Origin: Desulfobacterales bacterium HSG16
Lineage (GTDB): Bacteria; Desulfobacterota; Desulfobacteria; Desulfobacterales; HSG16
NCBI GenBank assembly: GCA_030377965.1
Contig: JAUCGE010000001.1
Coordinates: forward strand, 55,124-119,123
DNA length: 64,000 nucleotides
Direction: 5' to 3'
Every line of letters starts with the position of its first letter. Positions within the stretch are counted from its first letter, which is position 1. Position numbers and translations under genes: made by a program. The notes below the pieces were generated by a model. That model saw only the letters and a list, made by a program, of their open reading frames with translations, was not told the DNA's origin and did no database searches. Below are positions 1-8,674 of the stretch, one piece after another.

Positions 1-2
1 AA

Positions 3-635
3 AACGAAATTCATGAAAGATTGAATCTCATGCGCGAATCCGACCTTATAGAAGAGGGTGGTTCCGATTCTCATTACAAGGGATTGAAAGACGGCACACT
101 TTATCTGGTTTTACGTAACCGTTTCGAAGGTGAAATAACAGGATATGCTCCAGATTTAAAAAACGATTTCAATGAAAAACTCGAACAATTGAAAGAAGAA
201 CGACGTTCTCTCAAAGGAAAACTCGGCAACCTTGTCGGAAAATTCGCGGAATATCAGTTAGCAACGGAATTTCGAGTCAAAAAACGCTTTTTGCTATCCG
301 ACTTTTTTTTAAATGTCAAAGACAAAAAACGCTTGAATATCATAGATGTCAGATTACGGGAAAAATTCCAGCGCTCTGATGGAAAAGAGATGGAAGTTGA
401 TGTGGTGGCAAAATCGGATTGTGGAAGAGTCGTCGTAGTTGAAGTGAAAAAGAGAAAGAAGAAAACGGGAATTGGAGATATTCGGGATTTTTTCGAGAAA
501 ACAGAGGTTTATGCTAAAAAATATCCAAAAAAGAAAATTCTGCCTGCATTTTTATCTGTCGGGGGATTTACAGCACCTGCGAGAAAGCTTTGTGAAGATC
601 GGGGGATTGGATTTGCAGAGAATATTTTTGCTTAG
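3..635 (+). CDS. PD-(D/E)XK nuclease-like C-terminal region (5' truncated by window)
   Basis: The frame is open to the left edge of the window, so this is the 3' part of a longer gene; the TTG at 21 is probably not the true start. The visible part opens with a winged-helix-like stretch (RESDLIEEG, GTLYLVLRN) like the tail of AAA-type ATPases. A charged helical linker follows, then a nuclease-like core: E77 in a KFAEYQLA helix, D127 in MEVDVV and E141-x-K143 in VVVEVKKR (numbered from base 21). This E...D...ExK layout fits the PD-(D/E)XK fold used by restriction-like and repair nucleases. The role is unknown. An upstream ATPase portion is expected outside the window. Fold assignment is inference from motif spacing. 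Confidence 0.6.
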   Translation, partial: NEIHERLNLMRESDLIEEGGSDSHYKGLKDGTLYLVLRNRFEGEITGYAPDLKNDFNEKLEQLKEERRSLKGKLGNLVGKFAEYQLATEFRVKKRFLLSDFFLNVKDKKRLNIIDVRLREKFQRSDGKEMEVDVVAKSDCGRVVVVEVKKRKKKTGIGDIRDFFEKTEVYAKKYPKKKILPAFLSVGGFTAPARKLCEDRGIGFAENIFA

Positions 636-712
636 AGATTTGCAAAAAAAATAAAGATGCTCCCAAATTTCATGAAGTTCAATATTCCGGTCTGAAAATG
701 AAACATGTTTAG

Positions 713-952
713 TCATTTTCCCTCAAACTCCTCAAGTATCTGTTCCGGCAGGGGGCATCAAAATCATCGGGAACATTAAACTCCCCCTTGCAAAGCCCGA
801 AAGGTCTTGGCTCAACAGCTTTTTTTTTCAATACGCCTCAATTCGAAAACCGGTCTGCCGTCACGGGTGATAATTAATGTCTCGCCGGATTCAGCACGGC
901 CAAGATAGGCGGAAAGATTGCGTTCTATTTCTTTTACATTTACCTGAATCAT
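713..952 (-). pseudogene. Phd/YefM-type antitoxin, broken by two compensating frameshifts
   Basis: Reading from ATG at 952 gives MIQVNVKEIE, NLSAYLGRAESGE and TLIITRDGRPVFELRRIEKK, the usual N-terminal DNA-binding layout of Phd/YefM antitoxins. The frame then runs into TGA just after a run of nine A. One frame over, the protein continues as AVEPRPFGLCKGEFNVPDDF, ending in LPEQILEEFEGK after a run of C that seems one base short. One extra A and one missing C restore the frame, and the span is exactly 80 codons. No toxin gene follows on the minus strand. It is either a decayed orphan antitoxin or two homopolymer sequencing errors. It was found by reading the strand directly. Confidence 0.7.
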
Positions 953-980
953 AAAGTGTCTCCTTTTCTATAGCGGTATC

Positions 981-1519
981 TTGCCTGTGCCTGAATATTC
1001 CGAAAAGAGATTTTGTAGATTTTTTTCACAGGGTGTCAATAGTTGTCTGTCGAAGCTCTGGCAGGAGTTTCGGCTGCCTATCAATATACAAGCTCTGAAG
1101 GAAAGACTGCCAGATGAGTCGGAACGCGCAGCAGCTATCAGACTTGATATCAAAGTGGATCGTACAACCACCCTGCGATGGCATCAAAGATATGAAGAGC
1201 ATGGACTCGATGGATTGATTGATGTGCGAATTGGGCGGAACAGGCCTGTACCAAAGGAAATATGCACTACAATCTGTACGTTGCGGCGTGCAGATCCGAA
1301 TATAGCTGTGGAAGCCATTATATCAAACCTTGAAGAATACTATGATTTCAAGATAGTGGCACAACGGTAAAAAAAGTGTTGCGAGAAAAGGGCCTGAATC
1401 GTCGACCTGGCCCACAAAAGGGAGACTCTACGTCAGGAGAGCAGCGCCTGAAATTGGGTGGAATGAAGTTATTGGAAGCGGCGTTTGTGGAAGCAGGCTA
1501 CGTTGGAGCATTGGCTTGA
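981..1519 (+). pseudogene. Helix-turn-helix transposase remnant, frameshifted and truncated
   Basis: The first frame (981-1370) carries a homeodomain-like HTH segment (DRTTTLRWHQRYEEHGLDGL) followed by GRNRPVPKEI, a layout common in the N-terminal half of transposases. It stops at TAA. Shifting one base near 1355 continues the protein as SGTTVKKVLREKGLNRRPGP and GGMKLLEAAFVEAGYVGALA to TGA at 1519. No DDE catalytic domain is present afterwards. The family was not assigned with certainty. Clear terminal inverted repeats were not found. It sits between the broken antitoxin and an unexplained stretch, which fits a decayed mobile-element insertion. Confidence 0.6.
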
Positions 1520-1906
1520 TCTATTGATCTATAGTTGCATATGTCGAAGATCTACCGAGACCCGTTGCTCCTGTACCGCCTGATACGAGCGGAAGGGATA
1601 AATCAGGACGATTACTTCCCGAAAACGGTATCTCAAAAAACCTGAAGACCCCATAGGCCCTGGATTCGCAAGTGTTTCTGAAAAAAGGGAAAATATGAAC
1701 CCGGATAACTTCCAGGTCAGCAAGACCAGTGAAGAGGTAATTGAACGCAAACTGCTTGGCTTGATAGCCAGCCCAATATTGCCAAAGCCATGAGCAAAAT
1801 CGCAAACGAAGCAAAACTGAAATGAGAAAAGCCGGTCATGATGGGCATAAAAACATGCCCAGCATGAACTTTTGCAAGCTCTCTGCCGGTCTTCAGCCGA
1901 GAAGCG
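1520..1906. other. Unassigned stretch between transposase remnant and ATPase gene
   Basis: About 390 bases with only short, mutually overlapping reading frames on both strands, none with a recognisable motif or ribosome binding site. The minus-strand frame entering the downstream end of the ATPase gene could be read-through of that gene in another frame, which would mean the ATPase has lost its original C-terminus. No confident repeat or RNA structure was seen. It is probably decayed mobile-element or gene-end sequence. Confidence 0.4.
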
Positions 1907-3160
1907 TTAAATACCCATATCCTCAATCAGAGGATTGATCTTCCTTTTTCCATCAACTTCGATAACAGCAAGATATGTGAATAAATCAAACTTTTCTGCA
2001 TTCATGATGTCAAATTTTCTTTCTGCCAGAAGTTTGAGATGTTCTGCATCCAGAAGCTCCAGTATTTCTCTGCCCAGTTCGTCTGCGCTTTTGACTGCGG
2101 TTTCTTTTGTAATTTTCTGTCCCAGGCTGATGACAAGTGCACGATTGACTATCTGCATAAGCTGTCCGACACATCCGCCTGATTTTTCTATGCAGTAATC
2201 GAGAGCGTCTTTTTCAAGAAAGGAATCAGCATCTATTCGATTGTCAACGACCTGTGCGAGCAATGAGACTGTTTTTGGTGTAACAGGAACCACAGGGAGT
2301 TTAAATATCTTGAAAAAATCCGCCGATGGAGCGCCTTTAATATCGAAACAGGCATTGACAGGAACTGAAAAAACTATATTAGCGTCTATTCCTTTTATCA
2401 GGTAGGAATTTTCGCAAAAAAGCCGCTTGTAATTTGCAATGGGTATTTTCGGGCTTCCGTCTATTATGAACATGATATCTTTTCCCCTTCCAAGCTCTCT
2501 GAGCTGAAAACGAAGTTCATACAATGCGGCATTAAACTTGTCTATTAAAAGAAAGGGGTTTTTTCTGTTTATTTCGCGTATAGTTTCTGCAATCTTCGAA
2601 CCTGGCAAAAACGCTGATTTGAACGCACTTTTGTTTTTTGCGAACTTTAAAAATGCAGCATCTCTGGATAGATCAATCAGGCAGGCTTCTTCAAGTTCCT
2701 TTTTCACTGTTTCCGCAGACAGCCATTTATAAAGAATATCATTCAAATCGACAGAATCAAAATTAATCGATTCTTCACCTGTTTTTATCAGAAGGCTCGA
2801 TATCAGAATTACCAGAAGATCTTCAGGCATGAAATCGGCAACCGGAAATTCTTTTTCGATGTCAATGAAAACGGAAAAATACCGTATACTGTCATCGACA
2901 TAATTTTGAAGTCTTTTGAGTTCTATGCTTTTGCCGCATCCTTTATGACCTGAAAGGACAATCTTTTCGAATGAACCGGTCAATTCCTGAACCTGATGTT
3001 TATCAATATTGAGGTTGTATTTTATCCGTTCGATGTATTCTCTGCCCCGGACACGATCCAGGCTGACATAGATCCTTGAATCTGTCGGGCTGATTTCAAA
3101 AGAAGATTCTGTAACAGTACGGGCCTGAAATCTGTTTGTTATCGGAAATTTGTAATTCAT
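1907..3160 (-). CDS. P-loop ATPase of unknown function
   Basis: A 417-residue protein with a Walker A motif GHKGCGKS near residues 71-78 and a hydrophobic Walker B-like strand MFIIDGSP near residue 232. This resembles ORC/STAND-like AAA ATPases that switch on peptide or nucleic-acid binding. There is no signal peptide or membrane segment, so it is presumably cytoplasmic. The C-terminal 80 residues look like a winged helix (KFDLFTYLAVIEVDGKRKIN) that stops abruptly after NPLIEDMGI, so the end may be truncated. It lies alone on the minus strand in an accessory patch. It may be related to the ATPase part expected upstream of the nuclease-like gene at the left edge, but no partner is visible here. 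Confidence 0.6.
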   Translation of the reverse strand: MNYKFPITNRFQARTVTESSFEISPTDSRIYVSLDRVRGREYIERIKYNLNIDKHQVQELTGSFEKIVLSGHKGCGKSIELKRLQNYVDDSIRYFSVFIDIEKEFPVADFMPEDLLVILISSLLIKTGEESINFDSVDLNDILYKWLSAETVKKELEEACLIDLSRDAAFLKFAKNKSAFKSAFLPGSKIAETIREINRKNPFLLIDKFNAALYELRFQLRELGRGKDIMFIIDGSPKIPIANYKRLFCENSYLIKGIDANIVFSVPVNACFDIKGAPSADFFKIFKLPVVPVTPKTVSLLAQVVDNRIDADSFLEKDALDYCIEKSGGCVGQLMQIVNRALVISLGQKITKETAVKSADELGREILELLDAEHLKLLAERKFDIMNAEKFDLFTYLAVIEVDGKRKINPLIEDMGI

Positions 3161-3227
3161 TTATTTTCCCTTTCTCACTGGTTAATGCAATCTTTTTTCT
3201 TGCCATAATGACTTTATAAAGAATTTG

Positions 3228-4256
3228 TCATCTGGTCATGCCCGATGTCAGTTCACCGCACAGATTTTTCTGCATTAATTTTCGTACATCTTCTACAGAT
3301 CTGTCATCGGCCAAAAGGCATATCATTTTAGCAAGAGCCGCTTCTGTAGTCATGTCGTATCCAGAAATCACGCCTGCTTCTGCAAAAGCTGATCCTGCTG
3401 CATAGGCTGCCATGTCAACTCTTCCTTTCAGGCACTGAGTGCAATTGACTATGATTGTTCCCTGGTTTGATGCCTTTTCCAATACCGAAAGCAGCTTTGA
3501 ATCATGATCCGGGCCGTTTCCGACTCCAAAAGTTTCCAGAATCATGCCTTTTATGGGCGGCTGAAGAATATTTTCGATGGTTTCGGCTGAAATTCCAGGG
3601 AAAAGGCGCAATGCTGCCACTCCTGCTTTATTCGGTTTTTTCATTGCAAATTCAAACTGTTTGTTCGATGAAGGTAATATTGCTTTTTGGTTGACATCAA
3701 TATTGATTCCCACGCTTGCAAGAGGCGGATAATTTGGAGATGAAAAAGGGTCGAAGCTGCCTGCATCGCTCTTGACCGATCTGTTTCCGCGCAGCAGGTA
3801 ACTGCCGAAGCAAAGACAGACTTCGGGTATGGCATAATCAGCCGCTATCATCATCGCTGTTATAATATTCTCCCTTGAATCATTGCGAACTTCACACATT
3901 GGAACCTGGCCTCCTGTCAGAATTACAGGCTTGGCCAGGCCTTTCAGAATAAAAGGGAGTGCTGAGGCTGTGTAAGCCATTGTATCGGTTCCATGCAGAA
4001 CAATGAAGCCGTCATATTTCTCGTAATTATCGGCAATGTCTCTGGCTATTTCAAACCAGTCTGCTGGTGACATGCACGCCGAATCCAGAAGGCGTTCATA
4101 CTCATGAATATCATATAAAGGCATGATATCTGTCTTTAATTCAGGTATTGACTCCATTTGTTTCTGAAGATATCCAGTCGCAGGAACATATCCTGAAGAT
4201 GTCTTTTTCATACCTATAGTGCCGCCGGTATAGGCTATATATATTTTCTTGCTCAT
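3228..4256 (-). CDS. ansA: L-asparaginase, type I (cytoplasmic)
   Basis: Hydrolyses L-asparagine to aspartate and ammonia. The 342-residue length and lack of a signal peptide match the cytoplasmic AnsA type. Both catalytic threonine motifs are present: YTGGTIG near the N-terminus (Thr13) and LHGTDTMAYTA with Thr90-Asp91. The stretch PVILTGGQVP is also typical of the family. It is divergent from the IlvX-like gene across a 108-base gap and is probably monocistronic. No unusual features were seen. Confidence 0.93.
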   Translation of the reverse strand: MSKKIYIAYTGGTIGMKKTSSGYVPATGYLQKQMESIPELKTDIMPLYDIHEYERLLDSACMSPADWFEIARDIADNYEKYDGFIVLHGTDTMAYTASALPFILKGLAKPVILTGGQVPMCEVRNDSRENIITAMMIAADYAIPEVCLCFGSYLLRGNRSVKSDAGSFDPFSSPNYPPLASVGINIDVNQKAILPSSNKQFEFAMKKPNKAGVAALRLFPGISAETIENILQPPIKGMILETFGVGNGPDHDSKLLSVLEKASNQGTIIVNCTQCLKGRVDMAAYAAGSAFAEAGVISGYDMTTEAALAKMICLLADDRSVEDVRKLMQKNLCGELTSGMTR

Positions 4257-4289
4257 TCAATTTTCTCCCTGTCAAAACGATAAACTTTG

Positions 4290-4318
4290 TTGAAACCATA
4301 TCAAAACTGGAGTATGAT
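4290..4318 (+). promoter_or_regulatory. Predicted sigma-70 promoter for the IlvX-like gene
   Basis: TTGAAA at 4290-4295, a 17-base spacer, and TATGAT at 4313-4318. The expected transcript start is near 4325, about 50 bases before the ThDP-enzyme start. It lies in the divergent gap with ansA. Confidence 0.6.
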
Positions 4319-4376
4319 TCAACGATTTAAAAAATTTTATCGATGAAAACAACAAAAACCTGATATGGTGACAAAA

Positions 4377-5939
4377 ATGAACGGATCGAATATAGTGATC
4401 AGTACAGCGGTTGCCGCAGGAATTGAAATATGCTTTACCAATCCTGGAACCACGGAACTTCCCTTGTTAACAGCAATGGATACAGTGCCGGAAATACGTC
4501 CTGTTCTGGGATTGACCGAAAGCGTATGCACAGGTGCTGCCGACGGATATGCACGGATGTTGCGAAAACCGGCAATGACTCTGCTGCACCTGGGGCCAGG
4601 TCTGGCCAATGGCATCGCAAATCTGCACAATGCCAGGCGGGCAAAATCGCCTGTATTCAATATAATCGGAGAACATGCCACATGGCACAGAAGTGCAGAT
4701 CCTCCCCTGGCAATGGATATACAGTCTCTGGCCTGTACAGTTTCCGACTGGCAGCATACCTGTGAAACCGTGCAGACTCTCTCTTGTGATACAGTCAATG
4801 CAATAAGCGCTGCCATGAACGGGGCTGTATCCACTTTGATCGTACCCCATGATATTCTGCTGAAAAAATGTGAAGGGCAGAAAATTGACATACCCCGACC
4901 GGCTTTCAATCCTCCTGATTCAAAACTGATCGACAAGGCTGCTCAATCTTTTAAAAAACATAAAAAAATCGGGATAATAATGGGAGGCAGGGCATTATAT
5001 GAGCCGGGCCTTCTGGCAGGAGAAAGAATCAGGACAAAAACAAGATGTGACCTTTTATCAGTAACGTTTCCGCCCTGCCTGGATCGGGGTACGGGCCTGC
5101 CTGCTTTAAGGCGGATTCCTTATTTTCCAGAAAAAGCGATCAAGCTTTTGTCAAAATATGAACTTCTGATACTTGCTGATACGCCTGAACCCGTAGCTTT
5201 TTTTGGCTATGAAGGAGTTTGTGGAAACCTGATTCCAAAAGATCTGCCGCGAATTTGCTTCACAGGTTCCAGTTTTGATGCGGTTTCAGCACTGGAATGT
5301 CTGGCTGATGCTCTCAATGCACCGCTCCGGACTTTTCCGAACCAGGAAGATGGTGATGGCCATATCCGTCCTGTCATGCCATCAGGGCAGTTGACTGTCC
5401 AGAAGGCTGGGGCTGTTTTAGCTGCTCTTCAACCTGAACGTGCAATTATCGTGGATGAAGCTATTACCGGTTCAGGTCCTTATGTTCCTTTGGGAGCCAC
5501 ACTGCCCCGGCATACTTATATGACGCTCACAGGAGGGGCTATCGGTTTCGGTATTCCGTGTGCTACGGGCGCTGCCCTGGCATGTCCAGACAGGCCGGTG
5601 ATCTGTTTTCAGGCTGATGGCAGCGCCATGTATTCACTTCAGGCCCTGTGGACCCAGGCCAGGGAACAACTTGATGTAACGACTTTGATTTGTTCAAACA
5701 AAAGTTATAAAATACTGCAAATTGAACTGGCCCGTCAAAAAGGCGGCCTTCAAGCCAATGGCCTGTCTGAAAAAATAATGGCAATGAGCAGACTAGACCG
5801 GCCAGCACTCGACTGGACGAAAATAGCGATAGGATTTGGAGTTTCCGCAGTTGCAGTCGATAATACCCAGGATATGGCAGAAGAACTTGAAAAAGCCCTT
5901 GCAGAACCAGGGCCTCATTTAATCGAACTTACACTTTAA
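4377..5939 (+). CDS. Acetolactate synthase large-subunit-like ThDP enzyme (IlvX-like)
   Basis: A member of the thiamine-diphosphate acetolactate synthase/benzoylformate decarboxylase superfamily with N-terminal PYR, central and C-terminal PP domains. The start MNGSNIVISTAV, FTNPGTTE, the Glu in LGLTESVCTGAADGYAR that would activate ThDP, and LLHLGPGLANGIANLHNARR closely resemble IlvX-type proteins. The PP-domain motif reads FQADGSAMYSLQAL instead of the usual GDG, and its end is SNKSY rather than NN, so metal/ThDP binding is atypical. The substrate is unknown. The ATG at 4377 is chosen because family members begin MNG and a weak GGTG precedes it; an in-frame ATG at 4365 adds four residues. 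A small secreted protein gene follows 11 bases downstream. Confidence 0.8.
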   Translation: MNGSNIVISTAVAAGIEICFTNPGTTELPLLTAMDTVPEIRPVLGLTESVCTGAADGYARMLRKPAMTLLHLGPGLANGIANLHNARRAKSPVFNIIGEHATWHRSADPPLAMDIQSLACTVSDWQHTCETVQTLSCDTVNAISAAMNGAVSTLIVPHDILLKKCEGQKIDIPRPAFNPPDSKLIDKAAQSFKKHKKIGIIMGGRALYEPGLLAGERIRTKTRCDLLSVTFPPCLDRGTGLPALRRIPYFPEKAIKLLSKYELLILADTPEPVAFFGYEGVCGNLIPKDLPRICFTGSSFDAVSALECLADALNAPLRTFPNQEDGDGHIRPVMPSGQLTVQKAGAVLAALQPERAIIVDEAITGSGPYVPLGATLPRHTYMTLTGGAIGFGIPCATGAALACPDRPVICFQADGSAMYSLQALWTQAREQLDVTTLICSNKSYKILQIELARQKGGLQANGLSEKIMAMSRLDRPALDWTKIAIGFGVSAVAVDNTQDMAEELEKALAEPGPHLIELTL

Positions 5940-5950
5940 ACGGAGGTGGC

Positions 5951-6427
5951 ATGAAAATGAAAACAAATTTTACAATCATCCTTATTTTTCTCATTACGGT
6001 ACTCTTCCCGATTCAGGCATTTTCTCAAATCTGTGTTACCGTCAAATACCGAGTGTCCATATTAAATTACAAGCTCTATTTTACGAAAGCAGGTGGAGAC
6101 ACCATCAACTTGATGATAACAGGAACCGTGAAAAATAACAGCCCCAAGTCAGTACAGAAGGTAAAAATCAGCACAACATGTTCCGGGTGTCTTCTTACAA
6201 AAACAACTGATAAATGGATGGATGCATCCCTGTTCCGAAAGGAAAAAGGGGTTGTTATTCCACATTTGAATGAAGGACAGGAAAAGAAATTCACTTTCAA
6301 GGCCGCTGTAATGAACAGCTCTTACTGGGCATCTAAAAAAAGCGATAAAAACGGTATAATAAGAGATTTTCCAAATGGCCCTGAAGGACTTGTGATCAAG
6401 GTAGTCTCTTTCGTCCGAGGTGAATAG
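5951..6427 (+). CDS. Small secreted protein of unknown function
   Basis: 158 residues with a clear signal peptide (TNFTIILIFLITVLFPIQAF, cleavage probably after FSQ). The mature part is beta-rich with a FxxxAR-like domain feel: ITGTVKNNSPKSVQKVKI is typical of domains with conserved small beta sandwiches. It contains two cysteines (STTCSGC) that could form a disulfide or bind a ligand. A strong ribosome binding site CGGAGGTGG precedes the ATG. It follows the ThDP enzyme by 11 bases and probably shares its transcript, although a secreted product beside a cytoplasmic enzyme gives no shared function. I do not recognise the family. Confidence 0.65.
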   Translation: MKMKTNFTIILIFLITVLFPIQAFSQICVTVKYRVSILNYKLYFTKAGGDTINLMITGTVKNNSPKSVQKVKISTTCSGCLLTKTTDKWMDASLFRKEKGVVIPHLNEGQEKKFTFKAAVMNSSYWASKKSDKNGIIRDFPNGPEGLVIKVVSFVRGE

Positions 6428-6473
6428 GCCGGAAATAAAAAAAACCGGAAATAAAAAAATGAAGAGCGAGTTA

Positions 6474-8006
6474 TCAAGCCTTCATCGCCATCACAGGATC
6501 TATCTTCGAAGCCTTGCGGCTGGGCAGATATGCAGCCAGCAGGGTGACGGGAATGAGGATTAATACCGGAAGTAACTGTATCCAGAGGGGAGCTATCAGC
6601 CATGTCGCTGAAAAATCTCCGACGGCTGTGATCAGTACTCCTATATCTCCAGTTGCCAGGTCATAGGACATCCTGTTGAACAGGACGGAAGTCTTATAAC
6701 CGATAAACATAAGAGTGATGTCGGACAGAACGAGAGCTGCGAAAAAAACTTTGAATACATCGTAAAAGCACAGATGCCGAAACACTCTGCTAATATCCCG
6801 GCTCGTTGCTCCTATACAGCGCATGATGCCGATTTCTCTGACTGCATCCTTTACGTTCAGGCTTAAAATCTTGTAGATCGACAGCATCATGAAAAAAGAA
6901 AAGGCGGAAAGGATGAAGGCCGGGATGTAGATCAAACTTTTTTCTTTTTTTACCGCTTTTTTTATCTCGGAAAAAAATTTGAAATTTGAAGTTTTTCCTG
7001 TGTGAGCCTTCAAACCCATTTTTTTGATTTCACTTTCAAGTTTTTCCTGATATTTTTCAGGGCATATCACCAGCAGAAAAGAGCGTCCGTGTCTGTTATT
7101 GCTGATATAACTTCGCCGCCCGCCTTTAGCAGCCATTCTCATTTTAACTATTTCACTTATCATTTTTGCTTTATCGGACGGAATAACTCCGTATCCGTAT
7201 GGCATATTTGAAAAATGGGCTTTGTCTTTGATAAAACCGACTATCGTAAATTTTAATACCAGAGGATGGCAATAACTCAACATACCTGGACTGTGATATT
7301 CAAAGTCTTTGAATATTTCGGCCTGCCGTTTCTTTATCGCTTCGATTTCCAATACCGGATTGACCGGGTTGCGATAGCCTGAGTTTCTTTTCCATCTAAA
7401 AGATTCCCTGCAGAAAGGATCTATTATAATATTGAAATCTTTACCGAGAAATTTGGCTTTTTCCTCTTTCTCTCTGCGAATGAAATATTTTTTTTCAGGA
7501 ACATATTTAAGAAAAAACATATTTTCGGAAAGAAGGATCGGAATAGTATCTGTTTCTCCATTTTCCAATTCCGATTTTTCATTTTTTTCTACATAAAGAT
7601 TGAAAAAAGAGTCTTCATAACCGAGGAGAAATTCTGGAACGATATGGGAAAAACGATTGAGAACGAAAAAATGGCCGGAAGAAAAATGAATTTCTTTCTG
7701 AATAGCTGAAACACCTTCCATTTTTTCTATTTTTTCTATATCTTCGTCGTCGATATAGCGATATTCTGATTTTTGACGAAGCTCTGAATCAAGGTCCGGC
7801 CTGATTATCAGCATGGGCTGGCGAGGATAGCCGGTATCGAATATAAATTCTCTGACTATTTTACCGATTCCATAGCTTGCATTTATGAGCATGATAAGTG
7901 AAAATAGAAAAGTGAAAAGGACAGCAAAAGATTTCTTCTTGCCTGCGAGTTTGCGCTTTTTCGCTTTTTTCCGGTTCAACGATACTATATCTTTGAAAGT
8001 AATCAA
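6474..8006 (-). CDS. ABC transporter permease, FtsX/MacB-like
   Basis: 510 residues with the FtsX/MacB membrane layout: one transmembrane helix near residues 27-48, a large extracytoplasmic domain up to about residue 355, then three helices near 360-385, 410-435 and 470-495. The end SRKASKIDPVMAMKA matches the conserved tail of this permease family. Such permeases work with a LolD/MacB-like ATPase in mechanotransmission, lipoprotein release or export, not classical small-molecule pumping. Its start overlaps the end of the ATPase gene by four bases, so the two are translationally coupled. Substrate unknown; the two secreted proteins upstream in the operon are candidate partners. Confidence 0.85.
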   Translation of the reverse strand: MITFKDIVSLNRKKAKKRKLAGKKKSFAVLFTFLFSLIMLINASYGIGKIVREFIFDTGYPRQPMLIIRPDLDSELRQKSEYRYIDDEDIEKIEKMEGVSAIQKEIHFSSGHFFVLNRFSHIVPEFLLGYEDSFFNLYVEKNEKSELENGETDTIPILLSENMFFLKYVPEKKYFIRREKEEKAKFLGKDFNIIIDPFCRESFRWKRNSGYRNPVNPVLEIEAIKKRQAEIFKDFEYHSPGMLSYCHPLVLKFTIVGFIKDKAHFSNMPYGYGVIPSDKAKMISEIVKMRMAAKGGRRSYISNNRHGRSFLLVICPEKYQEKLESEIKKMGLKAHTGKTSNFKFFSEIKKAVKKEKSLIYIPAFILSAFSFFMMLSIYKILSLNVKDAVREIGIMRCIGATSRDISRVFRHLCFYDVFKVFFAALVLSDITLMFIGYKTSVLFNRMSYDLATGDIGVLITAVGDFSATWLIAPLWIQLLPVLILIPVTLLAAYLPSRKASKIDPVMAMKA

Positions 8007-8674
8007 ACAAGCCGTCCTTTTTCGATTCGGATACTCCTGGTTCCAACTTTTGCTACCCAGGGATTGTGAGTTACCAGAAGGATCGCAGCTTTTTTTTCAG
8101 CGGATATCTTCGAAAATATATCCATCACGGTTTTACCTGTTTCATAGTCGAGGTTTCCTGTTGGTTCATCCGCTATGATCAGCGTTGGATCTGTTATCAA
8201 AGCTCTTGCTATGGCCACTCTCTGGCATTCTCCGCCCGATAGTTCCGATGGATAATGACTTGCCCTGTGATCCAGATTCATGGATTTCAGCATTTCATAT
8301 GCTTTTTCCATCCGTTCATCTGCCGGAATCTTTCTAAACAGGAGGGGAAGGGCTACGTTTTCTGAGGCTGTCAGATATTCGATCAGGTTAAAAGACTGGA
8401 ATACGAACCCTATGGCCCTGTTACGGATTTCGGAAAGTCTGGTATCGTTCACCTTGTATAAATCAGCTTTCTCAAAAAGCACCTGTCCTGTGGTCGGAGT
8501 CAAAAGCCCGCCGCAGACTTGTACGAATGTGGTTTTCCCGGAACCTGATCTACCTGTGACAGTCACAAATTCTGATTTTTCAAGGCTGAAATCAACGTTT
8601 TTCAACGGCACTACTCGATTCTTTTTTTTCCCGTAAACCACGGTGACATCAAGCAGTTGAGTCATATCACTCAT
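8003..8674 (-). CDS. ABC transporter ATP-binding protein, LolD/MacB-like
   Basis: 223 residues with all ABC motifs: Walker A GRSGSGKT (41-48), Q-loop FVFQSFNLI, signature ELSGGECQRVAIARAL, Walker B LIIADEPTGNLD and the switch histidine in LLVTHNP. The sequence is of the LolD/MacB/FtsE class that pairs with FtsX-type permeases at the inner membrane. It overlaps the propeller gene upstream and the permease gene downstream by four bases each (ATGA type), placing it in the middle of an operon. Confidence 0.93.
   Translation of the reverse strand: MSDMTQLLDVTVVYGKKKNRVVPLKNVDFSLEKSEFVTVTGRSGSGKTTFVQVCGGLLTPTTGQVLFEKADLYKVNDTRLSEIRNRAIGFVFQSFNLIEYLTASENVALPLLFRKIPADERMEKAYEMLKSMNLDHRASHYPSELSGGECQRVAIARALITDPTLIIADEPTGNLDYETGKTVMDIFSKISAEKKAAILLVTHNPWVAKVGTRSIRIEKGRLV

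Noticed and set aside
1521..1926. Several overlapping minus-strand frames between the transposase remnant and the ATPase
   Set aside because: No ribosome binding site or motif, and they overlap each other in different frames.
4337..4936. Long minus-strand frame opposite the IlvX-like gene
   Set aside because: It is antisense to a well-supported ThDP enzyme, has no ribosome binding site and no recognisable domain.
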